From Mesorhizobium sp. (GTDB lineage Bacteria; Pseudomonadota; Alphaproteobacteria; Rhizobiales; Rhizobiaceae): a DNA stretch of 46,667 nucleotides. The DNA lies in assembly GCA_004020545.1 (NCBI GenBank), contig SAQE01000051.1, forward strand, positions 1 through 46,667, given 5' to 3'. The notes beneath the pieces are model-generated. The model searched no databases. It saw only the letters and a program-made list of their open reading frames with translations, and had not been told where the DNA came from. The translations under genes were made by a program, and so were the position numbers. Of this stretch, positions 1-8,847 are shown piece after piece (the stretch's first letter is position 1; every line of letters starts with the position of its first letter).

Positions 1-296
1 CTGTGGCCCGCGGGTTCCTTCCTCGGGGACTTTCGTACGCCTGCCGGCGCCCGAACCTCATCACGCAAGCGGACGGTCCGGTTCGGGACGAACTTGCCAG
101 AAAGGTGCCATTCCGCTGGCGCGCCATCTTGGCGGCAACGAGGACGGGCGGTGGGGCAGCCACAGGGTGGACATTTCAGCCCACATGGAAAATGATCATG
201 TTGCTATGCACAACACTGCAGTGCTCTGATCTCGACGACAAGCCTTAGCGTAGAAGCGGTTCAACCGACCTCCGGGTCCAGCGAGCGGGGACGCAA
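1..296. other. Leading region without a recognised gene
   Basis: No protein could be supported here. A plus-strand frame is open through 3-248, but its translation has no recognisable motif and no convincing ribosome site. RND operons often have a divergent TetR regulator upstream; I could not find one here. The last bases form the leader of the RND adaptor gene. Confidence 0.5.
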
Positions 297-1511
297 ATGG
301 ACACCTCAGGGAATGGGCAATTGCATCGCGACGCGGGCGGGCGACCCCGTCGATCGGCCGGCTGGCTTGCCCGCGCCGCCGTGTCGGCGGCATTCCTGCT
401 CGGCATGGCTTTCAGCAGCACTGCGTTTGCGCAGGACCAGCAGCTACCGGTGGTGACGGCGGCCAAGCCGGTGGTGCGTGAAATCGTCGAAGACGACGAG
501 TTCGTCGGGCGCTTCGAAGCCGTCGACCAGGTCGCCATCCGTTCGCGCGTCAGCGGCTATCTGGACAAGGTCAGCTTCCAGGACGGCGCACTGGTCAACA
601 AGGGCGACCTGCTCTTCACCATCGACCAGCGTCCGTACCAGGCGGCTTATGATGCCGCCAAATCGCAAGTGGACGTTGCCAAGAGTCTGCTCGAATTCTC
701 CAAGATGCAGCTGGATCGCGCCGACGAACTCGCCAGGACCGGCAATATCTCAACCGCGACGGTCGACGACCGCCGGCGGGAATACCTTTCTGCGCAGGCG
801 CAGATGCAGGGCGCGACGGCTGCGCTGACGACGGCCAGCCTGAACATGGAATTCACCGAGATCAAGGCGCCCTTGTCCGGCCGCATCGACCGCCGGCTGG
901 TGTCGGTCGGCAACCTCGTGCAGCCGGATTCCACCTTGCTGACGACCATCGTCACGCGCGACCCGATCGACTTCTATTTCGACGTCGATGAGCGCCTGTA
1001 TTTCAGCTACGCCCGCGACGCGAAGGCGCGTGGCGGCAGCATGCAGGAAGGCGCCGGCGGACTCGATGTGGAGGTTCGTGTCGCCGACCGCGCGGAGGCG
1101 GTGTTCAAAGGCAAGCTCGATTTTGCCGAGAACCGGATCGACAACGCGACCGGCACCATGCGGGTGCGTGCGAGGTTTCCCAACGCCGACGGCATTCTCC
1201 AGCCAGGCATGTTCGGGCGCATCAACGTGCCGGGGTCGCTGCCGCATAGCGGCGTGCTGGTGCCCGACGAGGCGATCGGCGCCGATCAGGATCGACGCAT
1301 CGTCTTGCTGGTGGATGAGGCCGGGATGGTGTCGGCGAAGCCCGTGCGCACCGGCCCGCTTCTCGACGGCTACCGGGTGATCCGCTCGGGCCTGACCGGC
1401 GGCGAGACGATCATCGTCAACGGGCTGATGCACGCCAGGCCCAGCACCAAGGTGAAGGTCGAGATGGTGACGTTGCCGCCCAAGGCCGAGACCGTCGGGT
1501 TGCAGCAATGA
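297..1511 (+). CDS. RND efflux periplasmic adaptor (MexE/AcrA type)
   Basis: 404-residue membrane-fusion protein that would link the inner-membrane RND pump to an outer-membrane channel. An Arg-rich N-terminus and a hydrophobic stretch ending in AFAQ (about residues 22-46) look like a signal peptide. It is followed by the usual half-motif order: a barrel-sandwich/lipoyl segment with SRVSGYLDKV and LFTIDQRPYQ (about residues 80-118), an alpha-helical hairpin, a second lipoyl half with IKAPLSGRIDRR, then the beta-barrel and membrane-proximal domains (LQPGMFGRI). The stop overlaps the start of the pump gene (ATGA), so the two are surely co-translated. No outer-membrane factor gene follows, so TolC would have to come from elsewhere. 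The substrate cannot be read from the sequence. Confidence 0.93.
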   Translation: MDTSGNGQLHRDAGGRPRRSAGWLARAAVSAAFLLGMAFSSTAFAQDQQLPVVTAAKPVVREIVEDDEFVGRFEAVDQVAIRSRVSGYLDKVSFQDGALVNKGDLLFTIDQRPYQAAYDAAKSQVDVAKSLLEFSKMQLDRADELARTGNISTATVDDRRREYLSAQAQMQGATAALTTASLNMEFTEIKAPLSGRIDRRLVSVGNLVQPDSTLLTTIVTRDPIDFYFDVDERLYFSYARDAKARGGSMQEGAGGLDVEVRVADRAEAVFKGKLDFAENRIDNATGTMRVRARFPNADGILQPGMFGRINVPGSLPHSGVLVPDEAIGADQDRRIVLLVDEAGMVSAKPVRTGPLLDGYRVIRSGLTGGETIIVNGLMHARPSTKVKVEMVTLPPKAETVGLQQ

Positions 1512-4500
1512 GGTTCGCACATTTCTTCGTCGACCGCCCAATCTTCGCATCGGTCGTTTCGATCGTCCTGCTGATCCTCGGCGGGATTGCTTATACCCAG
1601 CTGCCGGTCGCGCAATATCCCGAGATCGCGCCGCCGACCATCGTCGTTCGCGCGCAGTATCCGGGCGCCGACGCCGAGACCGTCGCGGCGACGGTGGCAA
1701 CGCCGATCGAGCAGGAGATCAACGGCGTTGAGGGCATGCTCTACATGTCGTCCTATTCGTCGGGCGACGGGGCGATGGCGCTGACCATCACCTTCAAGCT
1801 GGGCACCGATCTCGACAAGGCGCAGGTGCTGGTGCAGAACCGCGTGTCGGTCGCCGAGCCGCGCCTGCCCGAAGAAGCCCGCCGCCTCGGCATCACCACC
1901 ACCAAGAGCTCGCCCGACCTGATGATGGTCGTGCACATGCTGTCGCCCGACAATACCTACGACCAGCTCTACGTCTCGAACTACGCCCGCTCGCGGGTGC
2001 GCGACATACTGCTCAGGCTCGACGGCATTGGCGACCTTATTATCTTCGGCGAACGCGAATATTCGCTGCGCATCTGGCTAGATCCGGAAAAACTGTCCGC
2101 CCTGGGGATGACCTCGGGCGATGTGGTGCAGGCGCTGCGCGACCAGAACGTCCAAGTGTCGGGCGGCTCGATCGGCGCGCCGCCAACCGGCACCGGCACG
2201 GCGTTCCAGTACACGGTCACCACGCAAGGCCGCTTCAACGACGCCCGCGACTTCCGATACGTGATCGTCAAATCGACCGACGACGGCCGCCTGATCTCGC
2301 TGCAGGACGTGGCGCGCATCGAGCTCGGCGCCAAGGATTACGTCACCAACTCCTATCTCAACGGCAAACCGGCGGTGGCGCTCGCCATCTTCCAGCGGCC
2401 GGGCACCAATGCGCTCGCCGCAGCCGCGGAGATCCAGGACAAGATGAAGGAGCTTTCCCGCGACTTCCCGAAGGGGTTGAGCTACGACATCGTCTACAAT
2501 CCGACCGAGTTCGTCGCCGAGTCGATCCATGAGGTCTACAAGACGATCCTCGAGGCGATGCTGCTGGTCATCATCGTCATCATCGTCTTCCTGCAATCGT
2601 GGCGCATGGCGATCGTGCCGATCGTGGCGATCCCCGTGTCGCTGATCGGCACGCTGGCGGTGCTTTACGCCGCCGGCTTCTCACTCAACATGCTGACGCT
2701 GTTCGGCCTCGTTCTGGCGATCGGCATCGTCGTCGACGATGCGATCGTCGTGGTCGAGAACGTCGAGCGCAATATCGCCAGTGGGCTGGCGCCCAATCCG
2801 GCGTCGCACCTGACCATGGACGAAGTCGGAACGGCGGTCATCGCGATCTCGCTGGTGCTGATAGCCGTGTTCGTACCGACAGCCTTCATCCCCGGCATTT
2901 CTGGGCAGTTCTACCTGCAGTTTGCGATCACCATCGCGGTGTCGACGGCGATCTCGGCATTCAATTCGCTGACGCTTTCGCCGGCGCTGGCCGCACTGCT
3001 GTTCAAGCCGCACCACGCCGCGGCGGCGCCGCCGCGCTTTTTCCTGGCGCGGTTCGGACGGGCGCTCGCCGACGGCTTCAATCGCGGCTTCGACAGGGTC
3101 GCGCATTGGTATTCGAGCATCATCCGCGTGCTGGTCGGCTCGCGGATAGCGATCACCACTATGCTGGCCGTTTTCGCGGCCCTCATCTACGCCACCGTCT
3201 ACATGGTGCAGACGGTGCCGCGCGGTTTCATTCCGTCGCTCGACCAGGGATATGCGATCGTCGTGGTCCAGTTGCCGGACGGCGCCGCGCTGTCGAGGAC
3301 CGATGCGGTCATCCAGCAGGCGTCGCAGATCATCCAGAAAACGCCAGGCGTCGACTACGCAGTCGCCTTCGCCGGCTTCTCCGGCGCGACCTTCACCAAC
3401 GCCAGCAACCAGGGCGTGATCTTCGCCAGGTTCAAGCCGTTTGACGAACGGCTGAAGGCCGGCCAGTCGGCGACCAAGGTCATCGGCAATCTGTTCGGCA
3501 GCCTGCAAAGCATCAAGGAAGCCTTCATTATCGCACTGCCGCCGCCGCCGATCCGCGGCGTCGGCAATGCCGGCGGCTTCAAGCTGCAGATCCAGGAGCG
3601 CAACAGCGCCGACATGCGGCAGATCCTGGCGCTTGCCTACGAAATCGCCGGCAAGGCCAACAAGACGCCGGGGCTGACGGGTGTGTTCACCACGTTCTCC
3701 GCGTCGAGCCCGCAATTCTTCCTGGCGATTGATCGCGACAAGGCGCGCATCCTGAACGTGCCGATCCCCAACATCTTCGAGACGCTGTCGATCAATTTGG
3801 GCACTGCGTACGTCAACGACTTCAACGCTTTCGGGCGCGTCTACCAGGTGCGGGCGCAGGCCGACCAGGCGTTCCGCCTCGATCGCGCCGACATCTTGAA
3901 ACTGAAGGTTCGCTCGGCAACCGGCGCGCTGGTTCCGCTCGGCACGTTGATCGAGATCCGCGACGTCACCGGCCCGGCGCTGGTCCAGCGCTATAACATG
4001 TACGTCTCGGTGCCGCTGCAGGGCAACGCCGCGCCCGGCGTTTCCACGGGCGACGCGCTGGCATTGATGGAAGGAATCACGGCAAAGACGCTGCCGGCCG
4101 GTACCTCCTATGAATGGACCGAGCTCGCCTATCAGGAGCGCAACACAGGCAATGCCGCTGTCTATATCTTCGGACTGTCGGTGCTGTTCGTGTTCCTGGC
4201 GCTGGCGGCGCAATATGAAAGCTGGGTGCTGCCGTTCGCCATCGTGCTGGTGGTGCCGCTCGGCGTGCTCGCGGCGTTGCTCGGCGTGACTTTCCGAGGG
4301 CTGGACAACAACATCCTCGTGCAGATCGGCCTCATCGTGCTGATCGGGCTTGCCGCCAAGAACGCGATCCTGATCGTCGAATTCGCGCGGCAGGCGCAGG
4401 AACGCGGCCTGTCGGCCGCCGAGGCTGCCGTCGAAGCCTGCCGGCTCAGGCTGCGGCCGATCCTGATGACCGCCTTCGCGTTCATCCTCGGTGTCGTGCC

Positions 4501-4711
4501 GCTGATGATCGCAACCGGCCCCGGCGCAGAAATGCGCCAGTCGCTCGGCACCGCGGTGTTCTCCGGCATGCTCGGCGTCACCTTCGTCGGCCTGTTCCTG
4601 ACGCCGGTGTTCTACGTCACGCTCAGGTCGGTGTTTTCACGGCGCAAGCCCCGTGCCGAGGCCGGGCCTTCGGGGCCGGCAGAGGCGCCATCGGAGACGG
4701 CAGCCGAGTAG
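1508..4711 (+). CDS. RND multidrug efflux permease (HAE1/AcrB-MexF type)
   Basis: 1067-residue proton-driven trimeric inner-membrane pump, full length for the HAE1 family (about 1040 residues). It begins with FVDRPIFASVVSIVLL, the standard first membrane helix, has a long porter loop, then the helix-4 proton-relay motif VVDDAIVVVENVER (about residue 410), a second porter loop, and LAAKNAILIVEFAR carrying the conserved Lys. The C-terminal tail is Ala/Pro/Glu-rich. It overlaps the adaptor gene by 4 bp and forms a two-gene operon with it. The family normally expels hydrophobic drugs, solvents or plant phenolics; in rhizobia such pumps often handle plant compounds, but the substrate here is inference only. 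Confidence 0.95.
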   Translation: MRFAHFFVDRPIFASVVSIVLLILGGIAYTQLPVAQYPEIAPPTIVVRAQYPGADAETVAATVATPIEQEINGVEGMLYMSSYSSGDGAMALTITFKLGTDLDKAQVLVQNRVSVAEPRLPEEARRLGITTTKSSPDLMMVVHMLSPDNTYDQLYVSNYARSRVRDILLRLDGIGDLIIFGEREYSLRIWLDPEKLSALGMTSGDVVQALRDQNVQVSGGSIGAPPTGTGTAFQYTVTTQGRFNDARDFRYVIVKSTDDGRLISLQDVARIELGAKDYVTNSYLNGKPAVALAIFQRPGTNALAAAAEIQDKMKELSRDFPKGLSYDIVYNPTEFVAESIHEVYKTILEAMLLVIIVIIVFLQSWRMAIVPIVAIPVSLIGTLAVLYAAGFSLNMLTLFGLVLAIGIVVDDAIVVVENVERNIASGLAPNPASHLTMDEVGTAVIAISLVLIAVFVPTAFIPGISGQFYLQFAITIAVSTAISAFNSLTLSPALAALLFKPHHAAAAPPRFFLARFGRALADGFNRGFDRVAHWYSSIIRVLVGSRIAITTMLAVFAALIYATVYMVQTVPRGFIPSLDQGYAIVVVQLPDGAALSRTDAVIQQASQIIQKTPGVDYAVAFAGFSGATFTNASNQGVIFARFKPFDERLKAGQSATKVIGNLFGSLQSIKEAFIIALPPPPIRGVGNAGGFKLQIQERNSADMRQILALAYEIAGKANKTPGLTGVFTTFSASSPQFFLAIDRDKARILNVPIPNIFETLSINLGTAYVNDFNAFGRVYQVRAQADQAFRLDRADILKLKVRSATGALVPLGTLIEIRDVTGPALVQRYNMYVSVPLQGNAAPGVSTGDALALMEGITAKTLPAGTSYEWTELAYQERNTGNAAVYIFGLSVLFVFLALAAQYESWVLPFAIVLVVPLGVLAALLGVTFRGLDNNILVQIGLIVLIGLAAKNAILIVEFARQAQERGLSAAEAAVEACRLRLRPILMTAFAFILGVVPLMIATGPGAEMRQSLGTAVFSGMLGVTFVGLFLTPVFYVTLRSVFSRRKPRAEAGPSGPAEAPSETAAE

Positions 4712-4744
4712 CGCAACCGCGACCTCCGGAGTCCTCGCTTGCGA

Positions 4745-5608
4745 TGTCTGCTTTCAGGACGCGGCAGCGGAGGCCTTGCGCAAGGCCTTAGATCTGATTG
4801 ATCGGGTTGACCCAAGTCATCGTATTTCGTTCGCCGGTGCGGATCAACGTGTCTCGGCCCAAGCATATTTCAGCGAATCGCTGATCATATTGGGTTTCTT
4901 TGATGCTGCAGTCGAAGAAAAAGAGCGCCTGATGCGCAATTTTGACCAGCTCGATAAGCCTTTCGACATCGCCTGGCATCTTCTCGTGCAGTGCCAATTG
5001 TGCGCGCTGCTCGGTCAATACGAGGAACTACTCGATAACGCTCGGAAGATCGTTAGATTTGTGAGCGTCATGGCTACACGGCGCGTCGAAGCAGCGGCAT
5101 CAGGTGGCGTGGCCATGCCCGCTCGCATCTAGGAGAACTGGACGCCGGTATCGATGACGTCCGAGAGAGCATGGTTCTTTGGCGTGGGCAGGGCGTCGTA
5201 TTTCATACACCTGAGAAAACATGCGAACTTTGCGATCTTCTCCTGCGGGCCGGTCGCCTCGAAGAGGCATCGCAGATGCTTGATGATGTCGATACCCTCG
5301 TTTTCGATACGGACGAAGCGAGCTACCTGGCAGAATGCATCCGGCTTCGTGGCCAAATCGCCGCGGGCAGAGGTGACCTAGCTGGTGCCGCGCGCCTATT
5401 CGAAACAGCGATTGCTACTGCCCGTCGGCAGCAAGCGAGATTCTTCGAGCTTCGCGCCACAACGCAACTAGCACCAGTTCTCGCGCGACAAGGTCGCGTC
5501 AATGACGCCGAGACGCGGCTACGATCCGTGATCGACGCGTTTGAAACCAGATATCCGGTCGTCGACCTCGTCGCAGCGCAATGGGCGCTGGACTTGCTGG
5601 GCCAATGA
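4745..5608 (+). pseudogene. Remnant of a TPR-rich regulatory protein, frameshifted
   Basis: The C-terminal part of a tetratricopeptide-repeat protein of the kind found behind AAA/NACHT ATPases in cyclase-like or BTAD-type regulators. The first piece (to about 5085) reads ALDLIDRVDPSHRISFAGAD and later LVQCQLCALLGQYEELLDNA in one frame. From about 5090 the homologous reading continues in another frame: RWRGHARSHLGELDAG, then the repeats RAGRLEEASQMLDDVD and AGRGDLAGAARLFETAIATA, ending in WALDLLGQ at 5608. The shift lies near 5080-5095. No N-terminal ATPase or DNA-binding region lies upstream, because the RND gene ends at 4711. It is truncated and frameshifted, so a relic. Together with the IS downstream it suggests a small rearrangement scar. 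Confidence 0.7.
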
Positions 5609-5872
5609 GTTTCGCAGCCCTGCGTTGGGGCTCCGACGATAGTTGCCGTCATCCTTACTGCAGCCTTCGAGGCGTTGCGCCTGCTGGGTAGGGCGGTTTA
5701 ACGTTTCCAAAGGTTCTTGGCGTGTACTGCTTGCCAATCCTCCTGGCGTACGAAAGGCGGGCTGAGTGCGCGCCTGACCTCGTCTTAGGACAGTGTTTCC
5801 GGTCTTGATGTAGTGCGGAACAATGTTGTGGTTCTCCTTCTGGGTGAACTGCTTGCCATGCTTCCGGCATCT
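5609..5872. other. Non-coding stretch left of the IS481 element
   Basis: No reading frame here has codon use or motifs like the neighbouring genes. It lies between the end of the TPR relic and the CTAG target of the insertion sequence. It may be further decayed DNA of the same lost gene region. Confidence 0.4.
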
Positions 5873-5878
5873 CCTAGA

Positions 5879-5901
5879 TGTGAGCTTTCAGGAGGTTGTC
5901 C
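5879..5901 (+). repeat. Left terminal inverted repeat of the IS481 element
   Basis: TGTG tip followed by a segment ending in AGGTTGTCC; pairs with 6891-6913. Confidence 0.8.
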
Positions 5902-5961
5902 ATTCGGCCCGGGCCGGGAAAGCTGAGGTTGTCGAAGCTTCAGTGATTCCCGGAGGGCCGA

Positions 5962-6918
5962 ATGAACATCCACAAGAATGCCCGTTTGACGCCGTTGCGT
6001 CGAGAGGAGATGGCGCTCGCCGTTGTTGAAGGCGGCCTTTCCAAAGCCGCTGCGGCGCGGATCTATGGTGTGACGGCGAAGGTCGTGGCGCGCTGGGTCG
6101 AGCGTTTCCGGTGCGAAGGACGCGCCGGCATGGCGGATCGTTCGTCGCGACCGAAAAGCAGCCCGGCACAGACCCCGGCAACGGTTGCCGACGAGATCGC
6201 GACGCTGCGCCGCCGGCGGCTGACGGGCCAGCACATCGCCAGGCAGACGGGGGTGTCGGCGGCGACGGTAAGCCGCGTGCTCAAGCGGGCCGGTCTTTCG
6301 CGGCTGAAGGACATCGAACCAGCCCAGCCGGTGCGCCGCTACGAGCGCGAGAAGCCCGGTGAGATGATCCACATCGACATCAAGAAACTCGGGCGCTTCG
6401 AGCGCGTCGGCCACCGCATCACCGGCGATCGCGTCGGCCAGTCCAACAGCCGCGGCGTCGGCTGGGAGTTCGTCCATGTCTGCATCGACGACGCCTCGCG
6501 CGTCGCTTTCTCGCAGGTCTTGCCGGACGAGAGGAAGGAGAGCGCTATCGCCTTCCTGAGGGCGGCGGTCGCCTACTACGCCAGCTTGGGCATCGTGATC
6601 GAGCGCGTCATGACCGACAATGGGTCCTGCTACAGGTCGAAAGCCTTCGCCAAGGCTTGCCGCAAACTTGGCCTCAAGCACATCCGCACCAAACCCTACA
6701 CGCCCAAGACCAATGGCAAGGCCGAGCGCTTCATCCAGACTGCGCTCAGGGAATGGGCTTACCCTGTCGCATATCCGACTTCCGATCATCGCGCCGCCGA
6801 GCTGCCTGTCTGGCTTCATCGCTACAATTGGCACAGGCCACACGGCAGCCTAAAGTCGCAAACGCCAATCAGCAGACTCGGCCTGTCCGGGGACAACCTG
6901 TTGAGGCTCCACAGCTAG
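5962..6918 (+). CDS. IS481-family transposase
   Basis: 318-residue DDE transposase. An N-terminal helix-turn-helix pair (about residues 12-110; LSKAAAARIYGVTAKVVARW, then TGVSAATVSRVLKRAG) is followed by the rve integrase core. The catalytic triad is visible as D139 (HIDIKK), D219 (MTDNGS) and E255 (GKAERF), with 35 residues between the second Asp and the Glu as expected. The C-terminal YNWHRPHGSL motif is typical. Its TAG stop (6916-6918) is not part of the element: it comes from the duplicated CTAG target next to the right inverted repeat. The gene looks intact. Confidence 0.93.
   Translation: MNIHKNARLTPLRREEMALAVVEGGLSKAAAARIYGVTAKVVARWVERFRCEGRAGMADRSSRPKSSPAQTPATVADEIATLRRRRLTGQHIARQTGVSAATVSRVLKRAGLSRLKDIEPAQPVRRYEREKPGEMIHIDIKKLGRFERVGHRITGDRVGQSNSRGVGWEFVHVCIDDASRVAFSQVLPDERKESAIAFLRAAVAYYASLGIVIERVMTDNGSCYRSKAFAKACRKLGLKHIRTKPYTPKTNGKAERFIQTALREWAYPVAYPTSDHRAAELPVWLHRYNWHRPHGSLKSQTPISRLGLSGDNLLRLHS
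6891..6913 (-). repeat. Right terminal inverted repeat of the IS481 element
   Basis: Complement starts TGTG and ends AGGTTGTCC, pairing with 5879-5901. Confidence 0.8.
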
Positions 6919-6937
6919 AGCGCGCGAGACATGGGCG

Positions 6938-6958
6938 CGAGACGGCTTCGCCGTCTCG
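6938..6958. terminator. Short hairpin after the IS, possible terminator
   Basis: A perfect 9-bp stem (CGAGACGGC / GCCGTCTCG) with a 3-nt TTC loop. No T-tract follows, so terminator function is uncertain; the stability of the stem is the only support. Confidence 0.35.
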
Positions 6959-7096
6959 TCGCTGCTCGTAGACAGGAAGGCAGCGCCGCGAGCCGGGCAT
7001 ACTTCCTCGGGCAGTCCTGCCCCGTCTGGCTTGTAGTGACTGGTCATCAGCCGGACCTTATGGAATCATCCCGCATTGGAATCGCGGAGAGCGGGC

Positions 7097-7366
7097 ATGG
7101 ACAAACCTGCCATGGCATCCGTCTTTCGGATGCGGCATGTGCCAGCAAGCATTTCGGGCGTTCGCAGCCTGGGCCGGGGCCAGGCCGATCCGATCTTCCA
7201 CTCGAGGCCGCTCGGCGAAGCCATCCGGTTCATCGCCGAGGCAGACGGCCAATATGATTTGAGCGCCGTCGCCATCTCCTACGGTGACCGCTCGACGACG
7301 CCGCTCAGCTGCCGAGAGGCCAAGCAGCTCTGGGCTGAATACGGCGAACGCCTGATGGAGGTTTAG
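7097..7366 (+). CDS. Small hypothetical protein
   Basis: 89 residues if started at the ATG at 7097, which has GGAGAG about 6 nt upstream; an in-frame ATG at 7076 has no such site. The C-terminal half (GEAIRFIAEADGQYDLSAVA, then LSCREAKQLWAEYGERL) looks like a folded helical segment and has natural amino-acid usage. There is no signal peptide or membrane helix. I do not recognise a family, and the opposite strand is also open here, so the call rests on the ribosome site and composition. Confidence 0.5.
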   Translation: MDKPAMASVFRMRHVPASISGVRSLGRGQADPIFHSRPLGEAIRFIAEADGQYDLSAVAISYGDRSTTPLSCREAKQLWAEYGERLMEV

Positions 7367-7511
7367 TCCTCGCCGGCGGCCGGCTCGCGGCGAGCTGTCG
7401 CACTGAGAACGCAGTGGGGTCAAGCGATTTACTTTGGAACTCTTCTAAACGGTCTTGTCCGCGTCACGGGATTTTGCTTGGTTCGGGCACGTTTGATTTC
7501 AGGATGGACAG

Positions 7512-7868
7512 ATGTGTTTCGAAATGCGTTTTGGCGCGGTGCTTCTCGGCGCCGCACTTCTGGCCGGCTGCACCAGCGCCAAGGAAGGCCAATGGAACAC
7601 CGCGCAGGCGGCGATGCAGGGCAGCCCTGCCTTCAAGCGAGAAATCATCGCCGATTGCACCAAGCAAATAGGATCGCGCCGTCTGGAGGACAGGCAGACC
7701 GTGGCGAAGCTGATGAACGTTGGTATCGCCCGTGTTCCCACCGCCTTCTGCAATCGGTTCTTCAATGCATGGGCGAGCGGCCGGCTTAGCTATCGCGACA
7801 TTCAGGGCATCCATTCCCAGACGGCCGACAACAGCCGCTTCGTGCGTGTCCTGCAAGGCAGGGAATAG
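7512..7868 (+). CDS. Small lipoprotein
   Basis: 118 residues. The N-terminus MRFGAVLLGAALLAGC is a signal peptide ending in a lipobox (LAGC, Cys20 from the first ATG), so the mature chain should be lipidated and anchored in the envelope. The second ATG (7524) is an equally good start for the signal peptide. The mature domain has two further Cys (IADCTKQ and TAFCNRF), which may form a disulfide, and conserved-looking ARVPTAFCNRFFNAW. It resembles short rhizobial hypothetical lipoproteins, but I cannot give a function. Confidence 0.75.
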   Translation: MCFEMRFGAVLLGAALLAGCTSAKEGQWNTAQAAMQGSPAFKREIIADCTKQIGSRRLEDRQTVAKLMNVGIARVPTAFCNRFFNAWASGRLSYRDIQGIHSQTADNSRFVRVLQGRE

Positions 7869-8018
7869 CGGGACCGCCCGGTAGCCGCCATGCAGCTCGA
7901 ACTTTAAAACGGCCCGACTAGCTGCCCGGGGAGCGATCACGCAGCGGCACCAAGCATCGTGCCGGATCGGAAACGCCGCTCGCGCGTTTTTGAGGCGAGG
8001 TCAATGGGAGGAAGCGCC

Positions 8019-8324
8019 ATGAACGTCGCCAATCTGCAACTCGAGGGCCTGCTGATGGCCGTCGCCGCAATCAACCATACTCTCGTGCGCAAGGGGGTGC
8101 TGACGGTCGAGGAGATCGACATAGCGCTGCGCAAGGCGGAGGCCGTCGAGACCGGCGAGGACCGGTCCGAAGGCATGTCGGCGTCGAGCCGCGACGCCGT
8201 CAACTTTCCGATCCGGCTGTTCGAACTCGCCAACCAGTGCCAGCCCGAGGCGGACATGCCGTCCTTCTCGAAGCTGGCGCGCATGGTCGGGCAGATGAAG
8301 GAGCCCTACAACGACCAGATGTGA
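8019..8324 (+). CDS. Small hypothetical cytoplasmic protein
   Basis: 101 residues starting MNVANLQLEG. The start at 8019 is chosen because GGGAGGA sits about 5 nt before it; an upstream ATG at 7959 adds 20 basic residues and lacks a site. The chain is helical and soluble, with LMAVAAINHTLVRKGVLTVE followed by EIDIALRKAE, the type of start seen in small regulatory or adaptor-like rhizobial proteins. No family or function can be assigned. Confidence 0.65.
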   Translation: MNVANLQLEGLLMAVAAINHTLVRKGVLTVEEIDIALRKAEAVETGEDRSEGMSASSRDAVNFPIRLFELANQCQPEADMPSFSKLARMVGQMKEPYNDQM

Positions 8325-8394
8325 GGCGGTCTTCGACAAGCTGGCGCAGCCCGAGAATCCGGTTATGTTTGGGTTGGGAGATCCGGGGGGACTG

Positions 8395-8811
8395 ATGAAT
8401 TACTGGTTGAAGTGGCTGCTTATCAACGTTGCCGCCCTAGTTTTGGCAACCTTGATCGGACTGCTCGTCCTCTCTCAAGTCTATGTCCTCAAGCTTAATG
8501 TGAGGCACAACCCGGCTAGCCCGCTAGTTTTAGGCTTTATTGTCTCCGTGGCTGTCGCCATCGCCGCCCCAGCAACACGGTTCATGCCTCGGTTTATCGT
8601 CCTGAGCGCTATTTTTGCAGGAGAGTATCTGCTCTCCTTCGCCGTCTCCAATGTGACCCTTTTCATGGCCAACGCTTATTGGGATGGCGATGTCGGAGCT
8701 GCAAAGCCTTGGATATATGGCGGAGCCATTATTCCCCTCGTCACCGGGGTAACCGGCTACCTGGCTTTGCGACGATACCGCCTTTCCAATGTGGCTGACG
8801 TGTTCCGGTAA
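8395..8811 (+). CDS. Hypothetical four-helix membrane protein
   Basis: 138 residues starting MNYWLKWLL. The ATG at 8395 follows a G-rich ribosome site (GGGGGGACTG); an in-frame ATG at 8365 is less likely. There are about four hydrophobic segments (near residues 8-28, 42-60, 65-87 and 108-125) and a short basic C-terminus (RRYRLSN). Base use is slightly more AT-rich than in the neighbours. No family is recognised; it is probably an inner-membrane protein standing alone. Confidence 0.6.
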   Translation: MNYWLKWLLINVAALVLATLIGLLVLSQVYVLKLNVRHNPASPLVLGFIVSVAVAIAAPATRFMPRFIVLSAIFAGEYLLSFAVSNVTLFMANAYWDGDVGAAKPWIYGGAIIPLVTGVTGYLALRRYRLSNVADVFR

Positions 8812-8847
8812 TGCGAGCCCTTTGGCGCGCGGCTGATTTCGTAAGCC

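Larger units (their letters stand above)
5873..6919 (+). mobile_element. IS481-family insertion sequence with NCTAGN target duplication
   Basis: A complete element. The imperfect terminal inverted repeats are 5879-5901 (TGTGAGCTTTC... to GGTTGTCC) and 6891-6913 (complement TGTGGAGCCTC... to GGTTGTCC), matching at about 16 of 23 positions, including the TGTG tips and the last nine bases. The flanks are CCTAGA (5873-5878) and GCTAGA (6914-6919), which fits the 6-bp NCTAGN target known for this family. The IS proper is 1035 bp with one transposase gene. The matching ends and intact transposase suggest a fairly recent and possibly still mobile copy. Confidence 0.88.

Noticed and set aside
3-248. 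An 81-codon plus-strand frame at the window start
   Set aside because: No ribosome site or motif; composition like random GC-rich sequence.
2681-4213. A 510-codon open frame on the minus strand
   Set aside because: Antisense to the RND pump gene; Arg/Asp-rich shadow translation with no motif.
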